DNA of 64,000 bases from Bin80 sp026708685 (GCA_965200955.1 OZ241742.1:3286001-3350000); one strand, 5' to 3'; positions 39,771-49,282 are shown, counted from the first letter of the stretch. Made by a program: numbers and translations. The notes: generated from the letters alone by a model not told the origin.

Positions 39771-40520
39771 TTAAAAAGCAAAGTCAACTTCAAGATTCAA
39801 AACTCGTATCAGAACAGGATTGATTTCTACGATACGCCCAGAAAAACCAATCACATCATCTATGGACAAAATAGGAGCATCTGCGGTAGCTATCAATCGT
39901 GCACTGATTTCGTTGACATCAGTGACCACTATCAGATCATCTTCAAATCCAGTAATCACTCCTTCGCACAATACAATCTGATAGATGCTATCAAGCGAAT
40001 CCTTTTCTACATCCGAAAGGCTAGTATAGGTAATGTCCCATGGCACTGCACTGACACGATGCTTCAGCAAATCAAATCCTGTCTGAAAACCCTGCCGATA
40101 CTCTTCATTGGCAAAAAATACTGCCATGCTAATTTCAATTGAGTCCAATGCCTGTACCGATAGAATATCTCCGGCGATGCCACTTCCAACCTCTATATGC
40201 ACCCTACGATCTTCAGTCAACAATAGAATCATGATCCCATTGTGTGTCTGTGGATCACCGAGCTCCCATGATTCATACAAAGACATGGCGAATGATTCAA
40301 CGGTTTGATTGCTCACAGCGTTAAGCGTCACACCAACCATTGGAACCGATGTACTGTCATAAAAACCCGACAGTTCATTAATGAAAGCATTCTCCTGCTG
40401 TGCATCTAGTACATTGGCTTGATCTACGATCCAATCAGGTTCAAGTCTGAGTGATTGACTTGAGCAGCTGCCCAGCACCAACATGGCAATCACAAAAATC
40501 AGTGGCTTCCATTGACTCAT
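39771..40520 (-). CDS. TPM-domain lipoprotein
   Basis: The start at 40520 (MSQWKPLIF) gives about 249 residues with a signal sequence ending in the lipobox LVLGSC. The mature protein has a TPM domain (DWIVDQANVLDAQQENAFINEL, then HNGIMILLLTEDRRVHIEVGSG, GSGIAG) as in YgcG/Psb32-like proteins. The remaining 75 residues form a C-terminal strand-rich extension (DDVIGFSGRIVEINPVL). The domain is linked to phosphatase or membrane-maintenance roles, but its action is poorly known. It follows the hisI gene, also on the minus strand, at about 110 bases. Confidence 0.8.
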   Translation of the reverse strand: MSQWKPLIFVIAMLVLGSCSSQSLRLEPDWIVDQANVLDAQQENAFINELSGFYDSTSVPMVGVTLNAVSNQTVESFAMSLYESWELGDPQTHNGIMILLLTEDRRVHIEVGSGIAGDILSVQALDSIEISMAVFFANEEYRQGFQTGFDLLKHRVSAVPWDITYTSLSDVEKDSLDSIYQIVLCEGVITGFEDDLIVVTDVNEISARLIATADAPILSIDDVIGFSGRIVEINPVLIRVLNLEVDFAF

Positions 40521-40627
40521 CGCGGTTTCCAGAAGACAATTATTAATTATGGAACTAATGACCACAACAATAGACACACCGTTGGGTGAGGAAATATGGG
40601 ATCAGTACCATACCCAAACAGACATGG

Positions 40628-40975
40628 CTACTTGTGTAGTTTCAATTCGCTAAAAAAACATGTTCTTGCACCCGTGTGACATGCCCCTCCACCCTGCTGC
40701 TCTACTTCAAAAAGCAAGGTATCACCATCACAGTCCAATCTAACGGACCTTACAATCTGATACTGTCCGCTTGTTTTCCCTTTGACCCAAACACACTTTC
40801 TCGATCGACTCCAGTAGGTCATAATACCTGTACGAAGCGTCTGAACCAGTGTATCATGATTCATGTAAGCCAGCATAAGGATCGCATGATCTGACTCATC
40901 CTGCACAATGACTGGAACCAGACCATTCTGGTCAAAAACGACATCCTCTGTCGTTTTCAAAACAAGTTCTGCCAT
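40628..40975 (-). CDS. hisI: Phosphoribosyl-AMP cyclohydrolase
   Basis: The 115-residue protein opens the adenine ring of phosphoribosyl-AMP, step 3 of histidine synthesis. All hallmark motifs are present: YWSRSRKCVWVKGKTSG, LDCDGDTLLFEVEQ and GGACHTGARTCFF, whose Asp and Cys residues bind Mg2+ and Zn2+. The length fits a stand-alone HisI without the HisE domain. No other his gene is adjacent, so it is a scattered pathway gene in this genome. Confidence 0.95.
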   Translation of the reverse strand: MAELVLKTTEDVVFDQNGLVPVIVQDESDHAILMLAYMNHDTLVQTLRTGIMTYWSRSRKCVWVKGKTSGQYQIVRSVRLDCDGDTLLFEVEQQGGGACHTGARTCFFSELKLHK

Positions 40976-41403
40976 GGATTAATTGATTGGATTGAAAAGG
41001 GGATCCTGAACAATTTAGTATTTTTCGAACACTTTAAACGATAGAAATAAAATTACCGTTTCAATATGGTTAAAATGAGTGATGTGCTCACGAAAATTAG
41101 TGCAGAAGATTGATTTGGACAGAATTGCTTGAGTTGATCCGATACTTGCTGGTTGAACTGCCGTGTTTTGTGGTTGTAGTTCACTTTACTTGGGGGAATT
41201 TCGTATCTTTGGTGTAAGAGTCCTGCATGCAATAGCCATGAGCGGGCGGATGGGGCTTGTCAGCACGGTTTCTGGTAGGAGAGCGATGCATGTGCCCCCC
41301 ACTCATCTATGGGTTGCCCATGACTTCAAGGATGTTGACATTTAGTGCACCTGCACGGGAGATCGGAGTTATACAGTCCCTGTAATCAATCGCACTTACA
41401 ACG
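40976..41403. other. Intergenic region before the second AAA ATPase
   Basis: The 428-base stretch holds the hisI promoter on the minus strand and the ATPase promoter on the plus strand. A TATCTTTG octamer, matching the Bacteroidota -7 box TAnnTTTG, lies at 41204-41211. A GGGAATT heptamer lies at 41194-41200, about 210 bases before the ATPase start, the same distance as the terminus in element A (27768 to 27551). A matching far end was not found. Confidence 0.4.
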
Positions 41404-42534
41404 ATGGAAGCATTCACTGAATACCGAGGACCTGCGGAGTTCTTTCACGGGCGTGACGAGGTCATCAACCCGTTCGTTCGTGCACTTATGCACTACCGAG
41501 CAAAAAACAGGGGCACTACATTCATCATCAAGGGGCCGCCAGGGTCAGGGAAGACTGCACTGCTGTTTGAGCTATCGGAACATGCTAAAACGAATGGCTA
41601 TGCAGTGAAGGGCAGCCTTAACGCCCCCGACTTTCATGACCCCGCCCGCATGGCAGCGAAGCTGGAGGTGCCTTACACGCCCCGCAAGTCGGGGGGCTGG
41701 AATCTTGGGGTGCAATGGCTTGGCTGGCGTGGAAAAAAAGAGACGGAAATGCAATCAGACGTTGTAAATATTATCAAGAAGGCCGCACCCGCTGAGGGGC
41801 TCATCTTGGTGCTTGACGAAGCCCAGCATCTGGCAAAACTTGCAGGTCGGGGAGATGACGAAGAGAGGGCCGCGGCTACGCTGGACATGATACACAATGG
41901 CGAGCTCGGGGCACCCGTAATCCTGCTTGCTGGCGGACTTGGCACGACGGAGCTCGCGTTTGAGTCACTTGGCATATCCTGGATTGAGGACTCCTGCAGG
42001 GTCAGGTTGGGTCCATTAGACCCAAAGTCCACGCGTGCAGTCATTCATGACCACCTTGTACACCGATGTGGGCTAGACTCCCCTCCGCAGGGCTGGATTG
42101 AATCCCTTGCAGAGCCTACACATGGATGGCCGCATCACATTATGTGCTTTGTTGAGTCTGCCAAGGAGTGCCTTGCCGCCAGCAACCATGAGCCGACTCC
42201 CAGATCTCTCCAGCACACCGTGGAGCGGGGGCGACAGCGCCAGATGGCTTATTACAATGTCAGGGCACATGGCATCACCAAAAACCAGAGGTGCATCATC
42301 GCGAGCTTGTTTGAAGGACTACCCACTGGTGCGACCGTAGAGAAAGAAGATATCATCAGATCCATTAAAAGCCAGTACTCCGAGAAGGATGCTATGGGAG
42401 TTTTTGAGCGGGCTCTCAGGCAGGGGATCCTTGATGAGCGACCTGACGGGGCGTTTGCCATCCCGATCCCCTCCATGCAGAGGTGGTTGGTGGATCTACT
42501 CAATAAGGGCAAATCCATGGATGCCAAAAAGTAG
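41404..42534 (+). CDS. AAA+ ATPase, paralogue of the element A ATPase
   Basis: The 376-residue protein shares the layout of the ATPase at 26415: FFHGRDEVINPF lead-in, Walker A GPPGSGKT (residues 44-51), Walker B LILVLDEAQ (Asp138-Glu139), then DMIHNGELGAPVILLAGGLGTT and a winged-helix-like C-terminus ending FAIPIPSMQRWLVDLL. The gene is richer in G+C than its neighbours, which suggests transfer. No transposase, nuclease or membrane domain is attached. As with its paralogue, ATP-dependent control of DNA or of another protein is plausible but unproven. Confidence 0.78.
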   Translation: MEAFTEYRGPAEFFHGRDEVINPFVRALMHYRAKNRGTTFIIKGPPGSGKTALLFELSEHAKTNGYAVKGSLNAPDFHDPARMAAKLEVPYTPRKSGGWNLGVQWLGWRGKKETEMQSDVVNIIKKAAPAEGLILVLDEAQHLAKLAGRGDDEERAAATLDMIHNGELGAPVILLAGGLGTTELAFESLGISWIEDSCRVRLGPLDPKSTRAVIHDHLVHRCGLDSPPQGWIESLAEPTHGWPHHIMCFVESAKECLAASNHEPTPRSLQHTVERGRQRQMAYYNVRAHGITKNQRCIIASLFEGLPTGATVEKEDIIRSIKSQYSEKDAMGVFERALRQGILDERPDGAFAIPIPSMQRWLVDLLNKGKSMDAKK

Positions 42535-43040
42535 TCCTCATCAAATCAGGATTCGCAGAAGAAAAATAGGTGCAGAGAGCCGGGGCTTGGGCGGTAGCAC
42601 TGAAGATAATATAACGCGACCTTGTAACAGGCTTTTTTGACCATTTTTTTAAGTTATGATAATTACACTTTTTCAGACAGTGGTCATTAATGAACCATAG
42701 AATTCTAACGCTCTGGTACTAATACATATGAGGAGTTTGCGAAACCTCCGCACTTTAAAAAATAATGCACTGAAGCACTTCTGGTGCGTTTTTGGAAGTT
42801 GATCCTGAGGTTTTGCAAAAAACTCATATTTGAAGTAAATTGAAACGAAAAGAATCCCTGTATCATAGATTGCTGGGTACCAAAAGTGAAGATTTTCCAC
42901 ATATGAACTTTCTTGGTCATCCCATGTTACAAATTGCCAGATGCATTAGAAATTTTTTCTATTTGCAAACCTCGCTTTTTCTTTAATCATTCAAGCTTAT
43001 CATCACTGTGCCTAAAACGTTCTGATCGCCTGAACTCTCC
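42535..43040. other. Intergenic region with a 104-bp palindromic structure
   Basis: The 506-base gap contains the inverted repeat described at 42726-42829. Minus-strand frames across it (42673-42920) run through the repeat arms and are unlikely to be genes. Confidence 0.4.
42726..42829. repeat. Imperfect 23-bp inverted repeat, 104-bp span
   Basis: The left arm (42726-42748, ATATGAGGAGTTTGCGAAAC...) and right arm (42807-42829) pair over 23 bases with about four mismatches. Inside lies a second, smaller inverted pair (CGCAC...GTGCG). The structure could be a miniature element or a strong RNA hairpin after the ATPase gene. No clear target duplication was seen. Confidence 0.55.
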
Positions 43041-43541
43041 ATGATTGATTCAACAAAAAAACGTACCTACCTTGATTATTCCAATCAGCAATTGGCAGAA
43101 ATTCTGTATTACTCTCCATTTATTAACGTATCCAACGAATCCTCTGCCCTTCATCAACTGACGCGTCTTCCACAAGGAATTGACGAGGAGCGTGAAGCCT
43201 ATGTTCATAGTCAAATGCTCCATGAATTGATGAGCCGTGTGGATTCATCTGATATTGCTCATAGGATGATCCTTTGTATCCCGTATGAACACCTGCATTA
43301 TTGCCCAAGTCACTATGTGCTGAGAGCATCCAGTTCGGATCAAACGCAGATCAAGGAAACCCAGCCGCGTAAAGGAATCCCAGTAACACTTGCTAAAAAA
43401 TATGCTCAAGAGTTGATGAAAAAACCGTCAGATCACCCGAAATGGATAGGGTGGACTATTTCCGTTTTTTCCAAAGATGGAAAGAAAGAGATCTATATTT
43501 CGGCGTTGCTTGACTTAGTTAAGCCCCACAAAAAAACTTAA
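43041..43541 (+). CDS. Hypothetical protein, 166 residues
   Basis: This soluble protein has no signal peptide or membrane segment. The N-terminus is acidic and polar, the middle contains HELMSRVDSSDIAHRMI, and the C-terminal half is basic (KETQPRKGIPVTLAKKYAQELMKK). It starts a plus-strand run followed by yidD. I do not recognise a family. The ATG at 43041 is the first in frame, and coding character is reasonable over the full length. Confidence 0.55.
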   Translation: MIDSTKKRTYLDYSNQQLAEILYYSPFINVSNESSALHQLTRLPQGIDEEREAYVHSQMLHELMSRVDSSDIAHRMILCIPYEHLHYCPSHYVLRASSSDQTQIKETQPRKGIPVTLAKKYAQELMKKPSDHPKWIGWTISVFSKDGKKEIYISALLDLVKPHKKT

Positions 43542-43656
43542 TCCACTCCTCATAGGTTGAAACTCCCTTGAACTATGTCACCATTTACTTCGCGATTGGC
43601 GTTGCACATTTTGGTGAGTGCCTACTGGATCATGGAACCGTCTTGATCTGTGTTGA

Positions 43657-43905
43657 ATGCTACGAAAACTTTTTATTTTCCCTATTAAGGTCTATCAGCT
43701 GGTGATCTCACCTCATCTTCCTAATGCTTGCAGGTTTACTCCCTCATGTTCCAACTATGCCATTGAAGCAATCCAAAAGTATGGTGTCTTCAAAGGTATC
43801 GTGCTGGCTGTATGCCGAGTGGCAAGATGCCATCCGTGGGGCAAATTTGGATATGATCCTCCGCAATGGTTTGGAAAATCACATAATAATATTCATGAAT
43901 CCTGA
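43657..43905 (+). CDS. yidD: Membrane protein insertion efficiency factor YidD
   Basis: The 82-residue protein matches the YidD family, an inner-face membrane-associated factor that helps YidC/Oxa1-dependent insertion. Motifs: IKVYQLVISPHL, CRFTPSCSNYAIEAIQKYG (the conserved C...P.CS.YA), and RCHPWGKFGYDP. Length is typical (70-90). It overlaps the downstream moaB-like start (43895) by 11 bases, so the two genes are coupled. In many genomes yidD sits beside rpmH/rnpA; here it does not. Confidence 0.93.
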   Translation: MLRKLFIFPIKVYQLVISPHLPNACRFTPSCSNYAIEAIQKYGVFKGIVLAVCRVARCHPWGKFGYDPPQWFGKSHNNIHES

Positions 43906-44389
43906 ACATCTCAATCGGTCTGTGGCCCTACGCTTTTCACTGATCACGGTCAGTGATACCCGGACATCCAGTTCTGATAAAAGCGGCCCCTGTATGGCAA
44001 AGTTTGTTCAACAAGGTGGCCATACTATCGTTGCTCAACTGATCGTTAAAGACGAACCCGATCGTATTCGTGAAGTGATCCAAGCCCAATCTAAGATTGC
44101 TGATGTCGTCTGTTTAAGTGGCGGGACTGGAATCAGCCCAAGAGATCAAACCTATGAGGCGATCCGTTCTATACTGGATAAAATATTGCCTGGATTCGGG
44201 GAGATCTTTCGGATGCTTTCATGGGATCAAGTGGGTAGCCGAGCCATGCTTTCTCGTGCCATTGCGGGTACCTATCAAAAAATGGTTATTTTTTCACTTC
44301 CCGGTTCACCCAAAGCGGTTGAACTTGCTATGGAGAAATTAATTCTCCCAGAAGCACATCATCTGGTTGCTGAGTTACAGAGATCGTAA
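43895..44389 (+). CDS. moaB: MogA/MoaB-family molybdopterin adenylyltransferase-like protein
   Basis: The ATG at 43895 (MNPEHLNRS) gives about 164 residues; a longer frame to 43724 is a shadow of yidD. The motifs LITVSDTRTSSSDKSG, LSGGTGISPRDQTYEAI and SLPGSPKAVELAMEK are those of MoaB/MogA proteins, which bind molybdopterin and, in MogA, adenylylate it during molybdenum-cofactor synthesis. The key Asp in the PRDQT loop is present. No other moa/moe genes are adjacent. The next gene begins at its stop codon (TAAATG), indicating coupling. Confidence 0.88.
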   Translation: MNPEHLNRSVALRFSLITVSDTRTSSSDKSGPCMAKFVQQGGHTIVAQLIVKDEPDRIREVIQAQSKIADVVCLSGGTGISPRDQTYEAIRSILDKILPGFGEIFRMLSWDQVGSRAMLSRAIAGTYQKMVIFSLPGSPKAVELAMEKLILPEAHHLVAELQRS

Positions 44390-44992
44390 ATGAAATACTC
44401 TCTTTCCATTGGTCTGATTGGTTATTGGGCTCTTAGTGTAATTCCTCCTGTTGGTGCACAGAATTTGCTGTCAAACATGAATGTGTTCGAAAATCTTGGA
44501 ATCGCCTGCATGGATTTTATTCCCTCCAAAGTGGATTCGTTGATTCTGGATCCCCCAGATGAACTTCCATATGTGACCACCACTCTGATTAAGCATTGGC
44601 AAGAACATGACATGACACTCTTCTACGCGGACTCCCTTCACTCATCACGCCAACCGTTCCGTCTTTCTTGGCAGATGTCCAATGCTTCTATCTCGTATAC
44701 CCGCGAACGCAGGAGAACGCTTTCACGTTCTGCGAAGTTAGCACTTAGATATACATTTCTTGATCCAACTGGAAAAATCATCGCCCAAGACTCTTGCAAT
44801 GAGTCATTTACCGATACCATCTCTGAACGGATCGTGTCGCAAATAGAATCCGAAATCTACCCTGAAACCCAAGGTGACCTCCCACCTGAGAGTTGGTTTC
44901 GTCGTCATCTTGAACCCATCATCATCGCTGCGGCTACTGCCCTGACAGCATTCTTGTTTTTTAATCTTCGAAACGATAGTACTGACTCGTAA
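44390..44992 (+). CDS. Hypothetical exported protein with C-terminal membrane anchor
   Basis: The 200-residue product has a signal peptide (ending VGAQ, residue 24) and a C-terminal hydrophobic segment (PIIIAAATALTAFLFFNLRN) before a short polar tail. The lumenal middle contains two Cys and a basic YTRERRRTLSRSAK stretch. It is compatible with a periplasmic domain held to the inner membrane. It sits between the moaB-like gene and the Ig lipoprotein gene, with starts touching the preceding stop. No family recognised. Confidence 0.65.
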   Translation: MKYSLSIGLIGYWALSVIPPVGAQNLLSNMNVFENLGIACMDFIPSKVDSLILDPPDELPYVTTTLIKHWQEHDMTLFYADSLHSSRQPFRLSWQMSNASISYTRERRRTLSRSAKLALRYTFLDPTGKIIAQDSCNESFTDTISERIVSQIESEIYPETQGDLPPESWFRRHLEPIIIAAATALTAFLFFNLRNDSTDS

Positions 44993-45002
44993 GACAGTTC
45001 TG

Positions 45003-46634
45003 GTGAGTATCCTCTTGGTATGTGGTTGTGCGGATCCGCGTCCTCCAACGGGTGGGCCTCGTGATGAAGTGCCCCCTGCCATCGTGTTGACGGAGCCCCC
45101 CAATGAATCTGTCAATATTTCCCCAAATCAAATCAAAATGAGCTTTTCCGAATATGTGAATGAAGGATCATTTGGAAGAGCTCTATCGATTGTTCCTACT
45201 CCGTTGGGCAGACTAAATTTTCGTTGGAGAGGTAAGTCAGTGACGATACGGCTACCCGAACAACTCCTTGATTCAACCACCTATGTGGTCACCTTAAATG
45301 ATGAATTTCGTGACTGGCACGGGGTTCGTCTAAAACGTCCGTTATCGTTTGCTTTTTCAACAGGCCCAGTGATTGATCAAGGACGTTTACGTGGCCGTAT
45401 CATTGATCATCAAAAGGGAATACCCGTTGCTGGGCTCATGGTATTGGCATATCCTGTCAATTCTTCTCTGGATGAATCTCCCTCGTATCAAACCCAAACA
45501 GACACAGAGGGGAAGTTTGAATTTAGTTATGTGCGAGAATCCAGTTTTTTTGTGATTGGTTTACGTGATCTCAACCGTAATCTTAGACCAGATCCGCTGG
45601 AATGGTATGCCGTCCCCCCTTTCCCTATGATAAGGGCAACTCCAGATACCACTGCCCCTACTCCTGACTGGATCTACACACATCTTGATACACTACGCCC
45701 CCGCATTGAACGCATACGGGCTCCTACAAATCAACGGTTAGATCTTCGATTTAACGAGAATATTTCCTTGTCTACATTAAGTGGCGATTTCTGGACTCTT
45801 ACTGACTCCCTGACCAATACTCCCGTTCAAGTTCATTCCAGCTATCAGCTGGCATCTAATCCCCGGTCAGTGTATCTCATCGTAGATCCCTTACAGGAAA
45901 CGACCTATTCACTGATCACGACGGCTGCCGTTCAGGATTCCAGTGGAAATACGAATCGCTCAGATACAACTTACTTTATGGGTTCTCTATCTGAAACAAA
46001 CCGCATTCCAACCTTTGTTGAGTTCTTGACCACCAATGAGGAAAGCCCCTACCGGCTTGCACCATGGGAAAACCCCAAAATCGTTTTTGATCAATCTATT
46101 GAGAGACCGCTCCTAGATAGCTTAGTGAGCGTAAAGGATTCCACGGGGGCACTTGTACCTTTTGAAGTTGAATCATCCAATGGAACCATCTACTCGCTCA
46201 CCAATCTATCCGAATCTTCCCAAGTATACCATATATCCGTCCTGCAACCAGACAGTATCCATGTACGTTACTTTGAACGACTTGGACCTCGGTCACTTGG
46301 TAGTGTGAGTGGAATCACAGTCCCTTTTGGGGACAGTGTACGAGTCATCCTTACCGATACAGATCGCAAATTTCTATCTATGCAAACCCCTGACTCCTTG
46401 GGCAGATTTCTTTTTCCCCAGCTGCCTGAACAAACGTATCACCTATATGCGTTCATTGATCAGAATCTAAATGATCAATGGGATGGTGGTCGCATCTACC
46501 CCTATCACCGCTCAGAGCCGATCACATGGTCTTCCAATGGAGTTACCATTCGCCCCCGATGGAATACTGAACTTCCTGACACGCTCAAACTTGGACAAAC
46601 AGCTACCAGCACACTCCCTACCACTGATCAATAA
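45003..46634 (+). CDS. Big_5-type Ig-like domain lipoprotein
   Basis: The GTG at 45003 starts about 543 residues, beginning with a short hydrophobic run to the lipobox-like LVCGC and then ADPRPPTGGPRDEVPPAIV. That PTGGPRD.xPP opening is typical of Bacteroidota Ig-like (Big_5) lipoproteins. The true signal may begin a few codons upstream (TRKTVLVSILLVC), where no standard start codon is visible. Later parts include a carboxypeptidase-regulatory-like fold region (GRIIDHQKGIPVAGLMV) and an EF-hand-like DRDLN stretch. It ends six bases before nnr. Function is not known; surface or envelope association is likely. Confidence 0.75.
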   Translation: MSILLVCGCADPRPPTGGPRDEVPPAIVLTEPPNESVNISPNQIKMSFSEYVNEGSFGRALSIVPTPLGRLNFRWRGKSVTIRLPEQLLDSTTYVVTLNDEFRDWHGVRLKRPLSFAFSTGPVIDQGRLRGRIIDHQKGIPVAGLMVLAYPVNSSLDESPSYQTQTDTEGKFEFSYVRESSFFVIGLRDLNRNLRPDPLEWYAVPPFPMIRATPDTTAPTPDWIYTHLDTLRPRIERIRAPTNQRLDLRFNENISLSTLSGDFWTLTDSLTNTPVQVHSSYQLASNPRSVYLIVDPLQETTYSLITTAAVQDSSGNTNRSDTTYFMGSLSETNRIPTFVEFLTTNEESPYRLAPWENPKIVFDQSIERPLLDSLVSVKDSTGALVPFEVESSNGTIYSLTNLSESSQVYHISVLQPDSIHVRYFERLGPRSLGSVSGITVPFGDSVRVILTDTDRKFLSMQTPDSLGRFLFPQLPEQTYHLYAFIDQNLNDQWDGGRIYPYHRSEPITWSSNGVTIRPRWNTELPDTLKLGQTATSTLPTTDQ

Positions 46635-46640
46635 ACCTTC

Positions 46641-48242
46641 ATGGATATTCAAGGGCAACGTTTCATTACTGAGTGCTTCCATCATTTAGATGCTGGCTTT
46701 CTGCCTGTACTTCGTGGCAGACTACAGGATATATTTGATCAACGGTCCATTGAAGAATTCGGGTTTCCCTCCCTGACCCTGATGGAGAATGCTGGTCGAG
46801 GTGCGGCATGCATCATTGAGCAGAACTTTGGACCTATTGGTGATCGTAAAGTGGTGATCTGCTGCGGTAACGGAAATAATGGTGGCGACGGTCTAGTTGT
46901 TGCCCGTACACTTTACAACTGGGGGGCTACTGTTGAAGTCTATCTGCTGAAACCTCCTACCACTTTGGATGCAAAAAAGAATTTAGAATTTCTCTACCAG
47001 TTGCACAATCGTGACGCGAGCGGCCGCCTCAATATCATTGTTGATCCTAAATTAGTATCATCATGTGCTGACATCTATATTGATGCTCTTTTTGGTGTTG
47101 GCTTGAATCGCCCACTTGAAGGAGATGTTGTCAATATTGTGAAGCGTCTTAACGCTGTACCATCTCCAGTCATTGCTCTTGATATTCCGTCGGGGTTGCA
47201 TGCCGATACGGGCATTCCAATGGGCAAGGCGGTTCAAGCCGAGATGACAATCACCTTTAGTGCATACAAGCCGGGTTTATTACTTGAACAAGGCCCAGAA
47301 TATGCGGGGAATATAGAACTTGTGGATATAGGTCTGCCTCTGCCTTCCATCCTTCAACAAGACGCATCACAGATTGACTGGATATCTACAGACGAGGCTG
47401 TTTCATCCCTTTTGCCATCTCGCAGTCAACATGCACATAAGTATAGTGCGGGGATGGTTCTGATCATTGGCGGATCAACGAAGTTTTCTGGTGCTCCTAT
47501 GCTAGCTGCCCTTGCGGCAGCACGTGCTGGTGCTGGATATGTAGCATGTGCTGTACCAGAGTACATTCAAAGTGTCCTCTCCACCTCCATGACCGAAATC
47601 CCCGCCATTGGCCTGCCACAGAATTCTGAAGGTGGAATCGATTTGGATGCCTCATTATCTGTACTGAATTCTTGGCTTGAAAAAGCGAACTCAATAGTTA
47701 TTGGTCCTGGTCTTGGGCGACATCCGTCTACGGAATCATTCATCCACTCCATTCTCCAGATTGCCACGGTTCCCATTGTAGTGGATGCGGACGCATTGCA
47801 CATAGCGGCTATTCACCTTCGCTCAACTGAGCTGCCCAAAGATTGGATTCTCACTCCCCATGCAGGTGAATTTGCCCAAATGACTGGGGAGCATGATATT
47901 TCTGATCGACTGGAATCCGCCCACCGATGGTCTTCTGCATGGAACTGTACTCTCGTTTTGAAAGGCAATCCATCAATCATTTCACACCACAACAGCGATG
48001 CTATCATCTGCGGTACTGGAAACGCTGCCCTTGCTACCGCTGGAACAGGTGATATTTTAGCGGGTTTATGTGGAGGAATGCTTGCTCAAGGGTGTGACAC
48101 GCGTCGTGCTGCCGTCATTGCGTGTCATGTTGGAGGACAATCCTCTGATTTGTACGCTATTAATCATCACTCTGGCACAATGATTGCTTCAGATATGTAT
48201 GAAGGCATTGTTGAAAGTCTGACATCTCTTGAAAATAGGTGA
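46641..48242 (+). CDS. nnr: Bifunctional NAD(P)H-hydrate epimerase / dehydratase
   Basis: The 533-residue fusion repairs hydrated NADH/NADPH. The N-terminal YjeF_N epimerase part has VVICCGNGNNGGDGLVVAR (about residues 70-88) and LDIPSGLHADTG. The C-terminal ADP/ATP-dependent dehydratase part has LIIGGSTKFSGAP, VIGPGLGRHPST, VVDADALH, LTPHAGEF and GTGDILAGLCGG. Both halves look complete. It ends 88 bases before a tonB gene with TGA. The gene is housekeeping and normally near the cofactor or envelope genes, as here. Confidence 0.95.
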   Translation: MDIQGQRFITECFHHLDAGFLPVLRGRLQDIFDQRSIEEFGFPSLTLMENAGRGAACIIEQNFGPIGDRKVVICCGNGNNGGDGLVVARTLYNWGATVEVYLLKPPTTLDAKKNLEFLYQLHNRDASGRLNIIVDPKLVSSCADIYIDALFGVGLNRPLEGDVVNIVKRLNAVPSPVIALDIPSGLHADTGIPMGKAVQAEMTITFSAYKPGLLLEQGPEYAGNIELVDIGLPLPSILQQDASQIDWISTDEAVSSLLPSRSQHAHKYSAGMVLIIGGSTKFSGAPMLAALAAARAGAGYVACAVPEYIQSVLSTSMTEIPAIGLPQNSEGGIDLDASLSVLNSWLEKANSIVIGPGLGRHPSTESFIHSILQIATVPIVVDADALHIAAIHLRSTELPKDWILTPHAGEFAQMTGEHDISDRLESAHRWSSAWNCTLVLKGNPSIISHHNSDAIICGTGNAALATAGTGDILAGLCGGMLAQGCDTRRAAVIACHVGGQSSDLYAINHHSGTMIASDMYEGIVESLTSLENR

Positions 48243-48330
48243 TGTGTTACGCAGGCATTCTATTTCCAATGTCAGTTGATTTTTTCATTAATTTTTGTTA
48301 TCTTTATTTTTCACTAACCACTTTTGAGTT

Positions 48331-48996
48331 ATGGCTCTTCGTAAAACTCCTTCGGCGGATCTGAAAAGAACCTACGGATTCTTTGTGCAGGTTGGAATGA
48401 TTGTCTCGCTCGGTTTGTTGATTGTTGCATTCAATGCCAATTTGGATCGTGGTGATCCAGATGAAATTGTTCAGATTGAGCAAGAAGTCGTTGAAATGGA
48501 AGATATCTTGCAAACCAAGCAGATTCAAAAACCGCCTCCACCTCCACGGCCTCCTGTCCCTGTTGAGGTTCCCAACGACGAAATTCTTGAGGATGACGAT
48601 CTGGATCTAGACGCATTTTTAGATTTGGATGCTCCGATCAATTTGCCTCCTCCCCCGCCACCACCGGATGAGGAAGAAGAAATTGACGAACCTGAGATTT
48701 TCGAAATTGTTGAGCAAATGCCAGAGCTCATCGGTGGAATTGGTGGTCTACAATCAAAGGCACGATACCCTGAAATTGCACGGAAGGCAAATGTAGAGGG
48801 AAGAGTGATTGTCCAATTCATTGTGGATGAAAACGGCAATGTTCGTGAACCTACTATTCTGAGAGGAATCAGTGGTGGTTGTGATGAAGAAGCTATTCGA
48901 GTCATCACCGAGCATGCTAAGTTTGTCCCTGGTCGCCAGCGTGGACGCCCTGTACAAGTGAAAATGTCTTTACCGATCGTGTTCAAGCTCCGGTAA
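48331..48996 (+). CDS. tonB: TonB energy-transducing protein
   Basis: The 221-residue protein has an N-terminal membrane anchor (VGMIVSLGLLIVAFN, about residues 21-35). A proline-rich linker (PPPPPRPPVPVEV and PPPPPPPDEEEE) follows, and then a TonB C-terminal domain (YPEIARKANVEGRVIVQF, EEAIRVITEHAKFVPGRQRG). It passes proton-motive energy from the ExbBD complex to outer-membrane TonB-dependent receptors. ExbB and ExbD are not in this window. A rho-independent-like hairpin follows at 49067-49092. The C-terminal domain is very similar to the small lipoprotein at 49283. Confidence 0.93.
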   Translation: MALRKTPSADLKRTYGFFVQVGMIVSLGLLIVAFNANLDRGDPDEIVQIEQEVVEMEDILQTKQIQKPPPPPRPPVPVEVPNDEILEDDDLDLDAFLDLDAPINLPPPPPPPDEEEEIDEPEIFEIVEQMPELIGGIGGLQSKARYPEIARKANVEGRVIVQFIVDENGNVREPTILRGISGGCDEEAIRVITEHAKFVPGRQRGRPVQVKMSLPIVFKLR

Positions 48997-49066
48997 TCTC
49001 CTGCTATCAAAACATTATTTGCCCACTGTTGAACATCAGTATCGTTGGCAATGGAATAAATTCTTG

Positions 49067-49092
49067 GGCATATCTTCTTTTGAGGATATGCC
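49067..49092 (+). terminator. Rho-independent-like terminator after tonB
   Basis: The stem GGCATATC pairs with GATATGCC over a 10-base loop and is followed by TATTTTGTT. It lies about 70 bases past the tonB stop. Confidence 0.65.
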
Positions 49093-49282
49093 TATTTTGT
49101 TATGGGAATTGCCGATTCAGATACATCCAAGGCGGTGTTACAAAGTCCTATTTCAGAATGAATTATGTTTCGAAGTTAGACGATGCTCCCAACTGTGACA
49201 TGATCTCTTTCAAACCTATTGATTGAATCAAACCGTTCTCATTTTTGTAGGTTTTCTGTAGATTCACTCTTACCTTTCACGA

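Noticed and set aside
42673..42920. Small minus-strand ORFs after the second ATPase
   Set aside because: They run through both arms of the inverted repeat and look like by-products of it.
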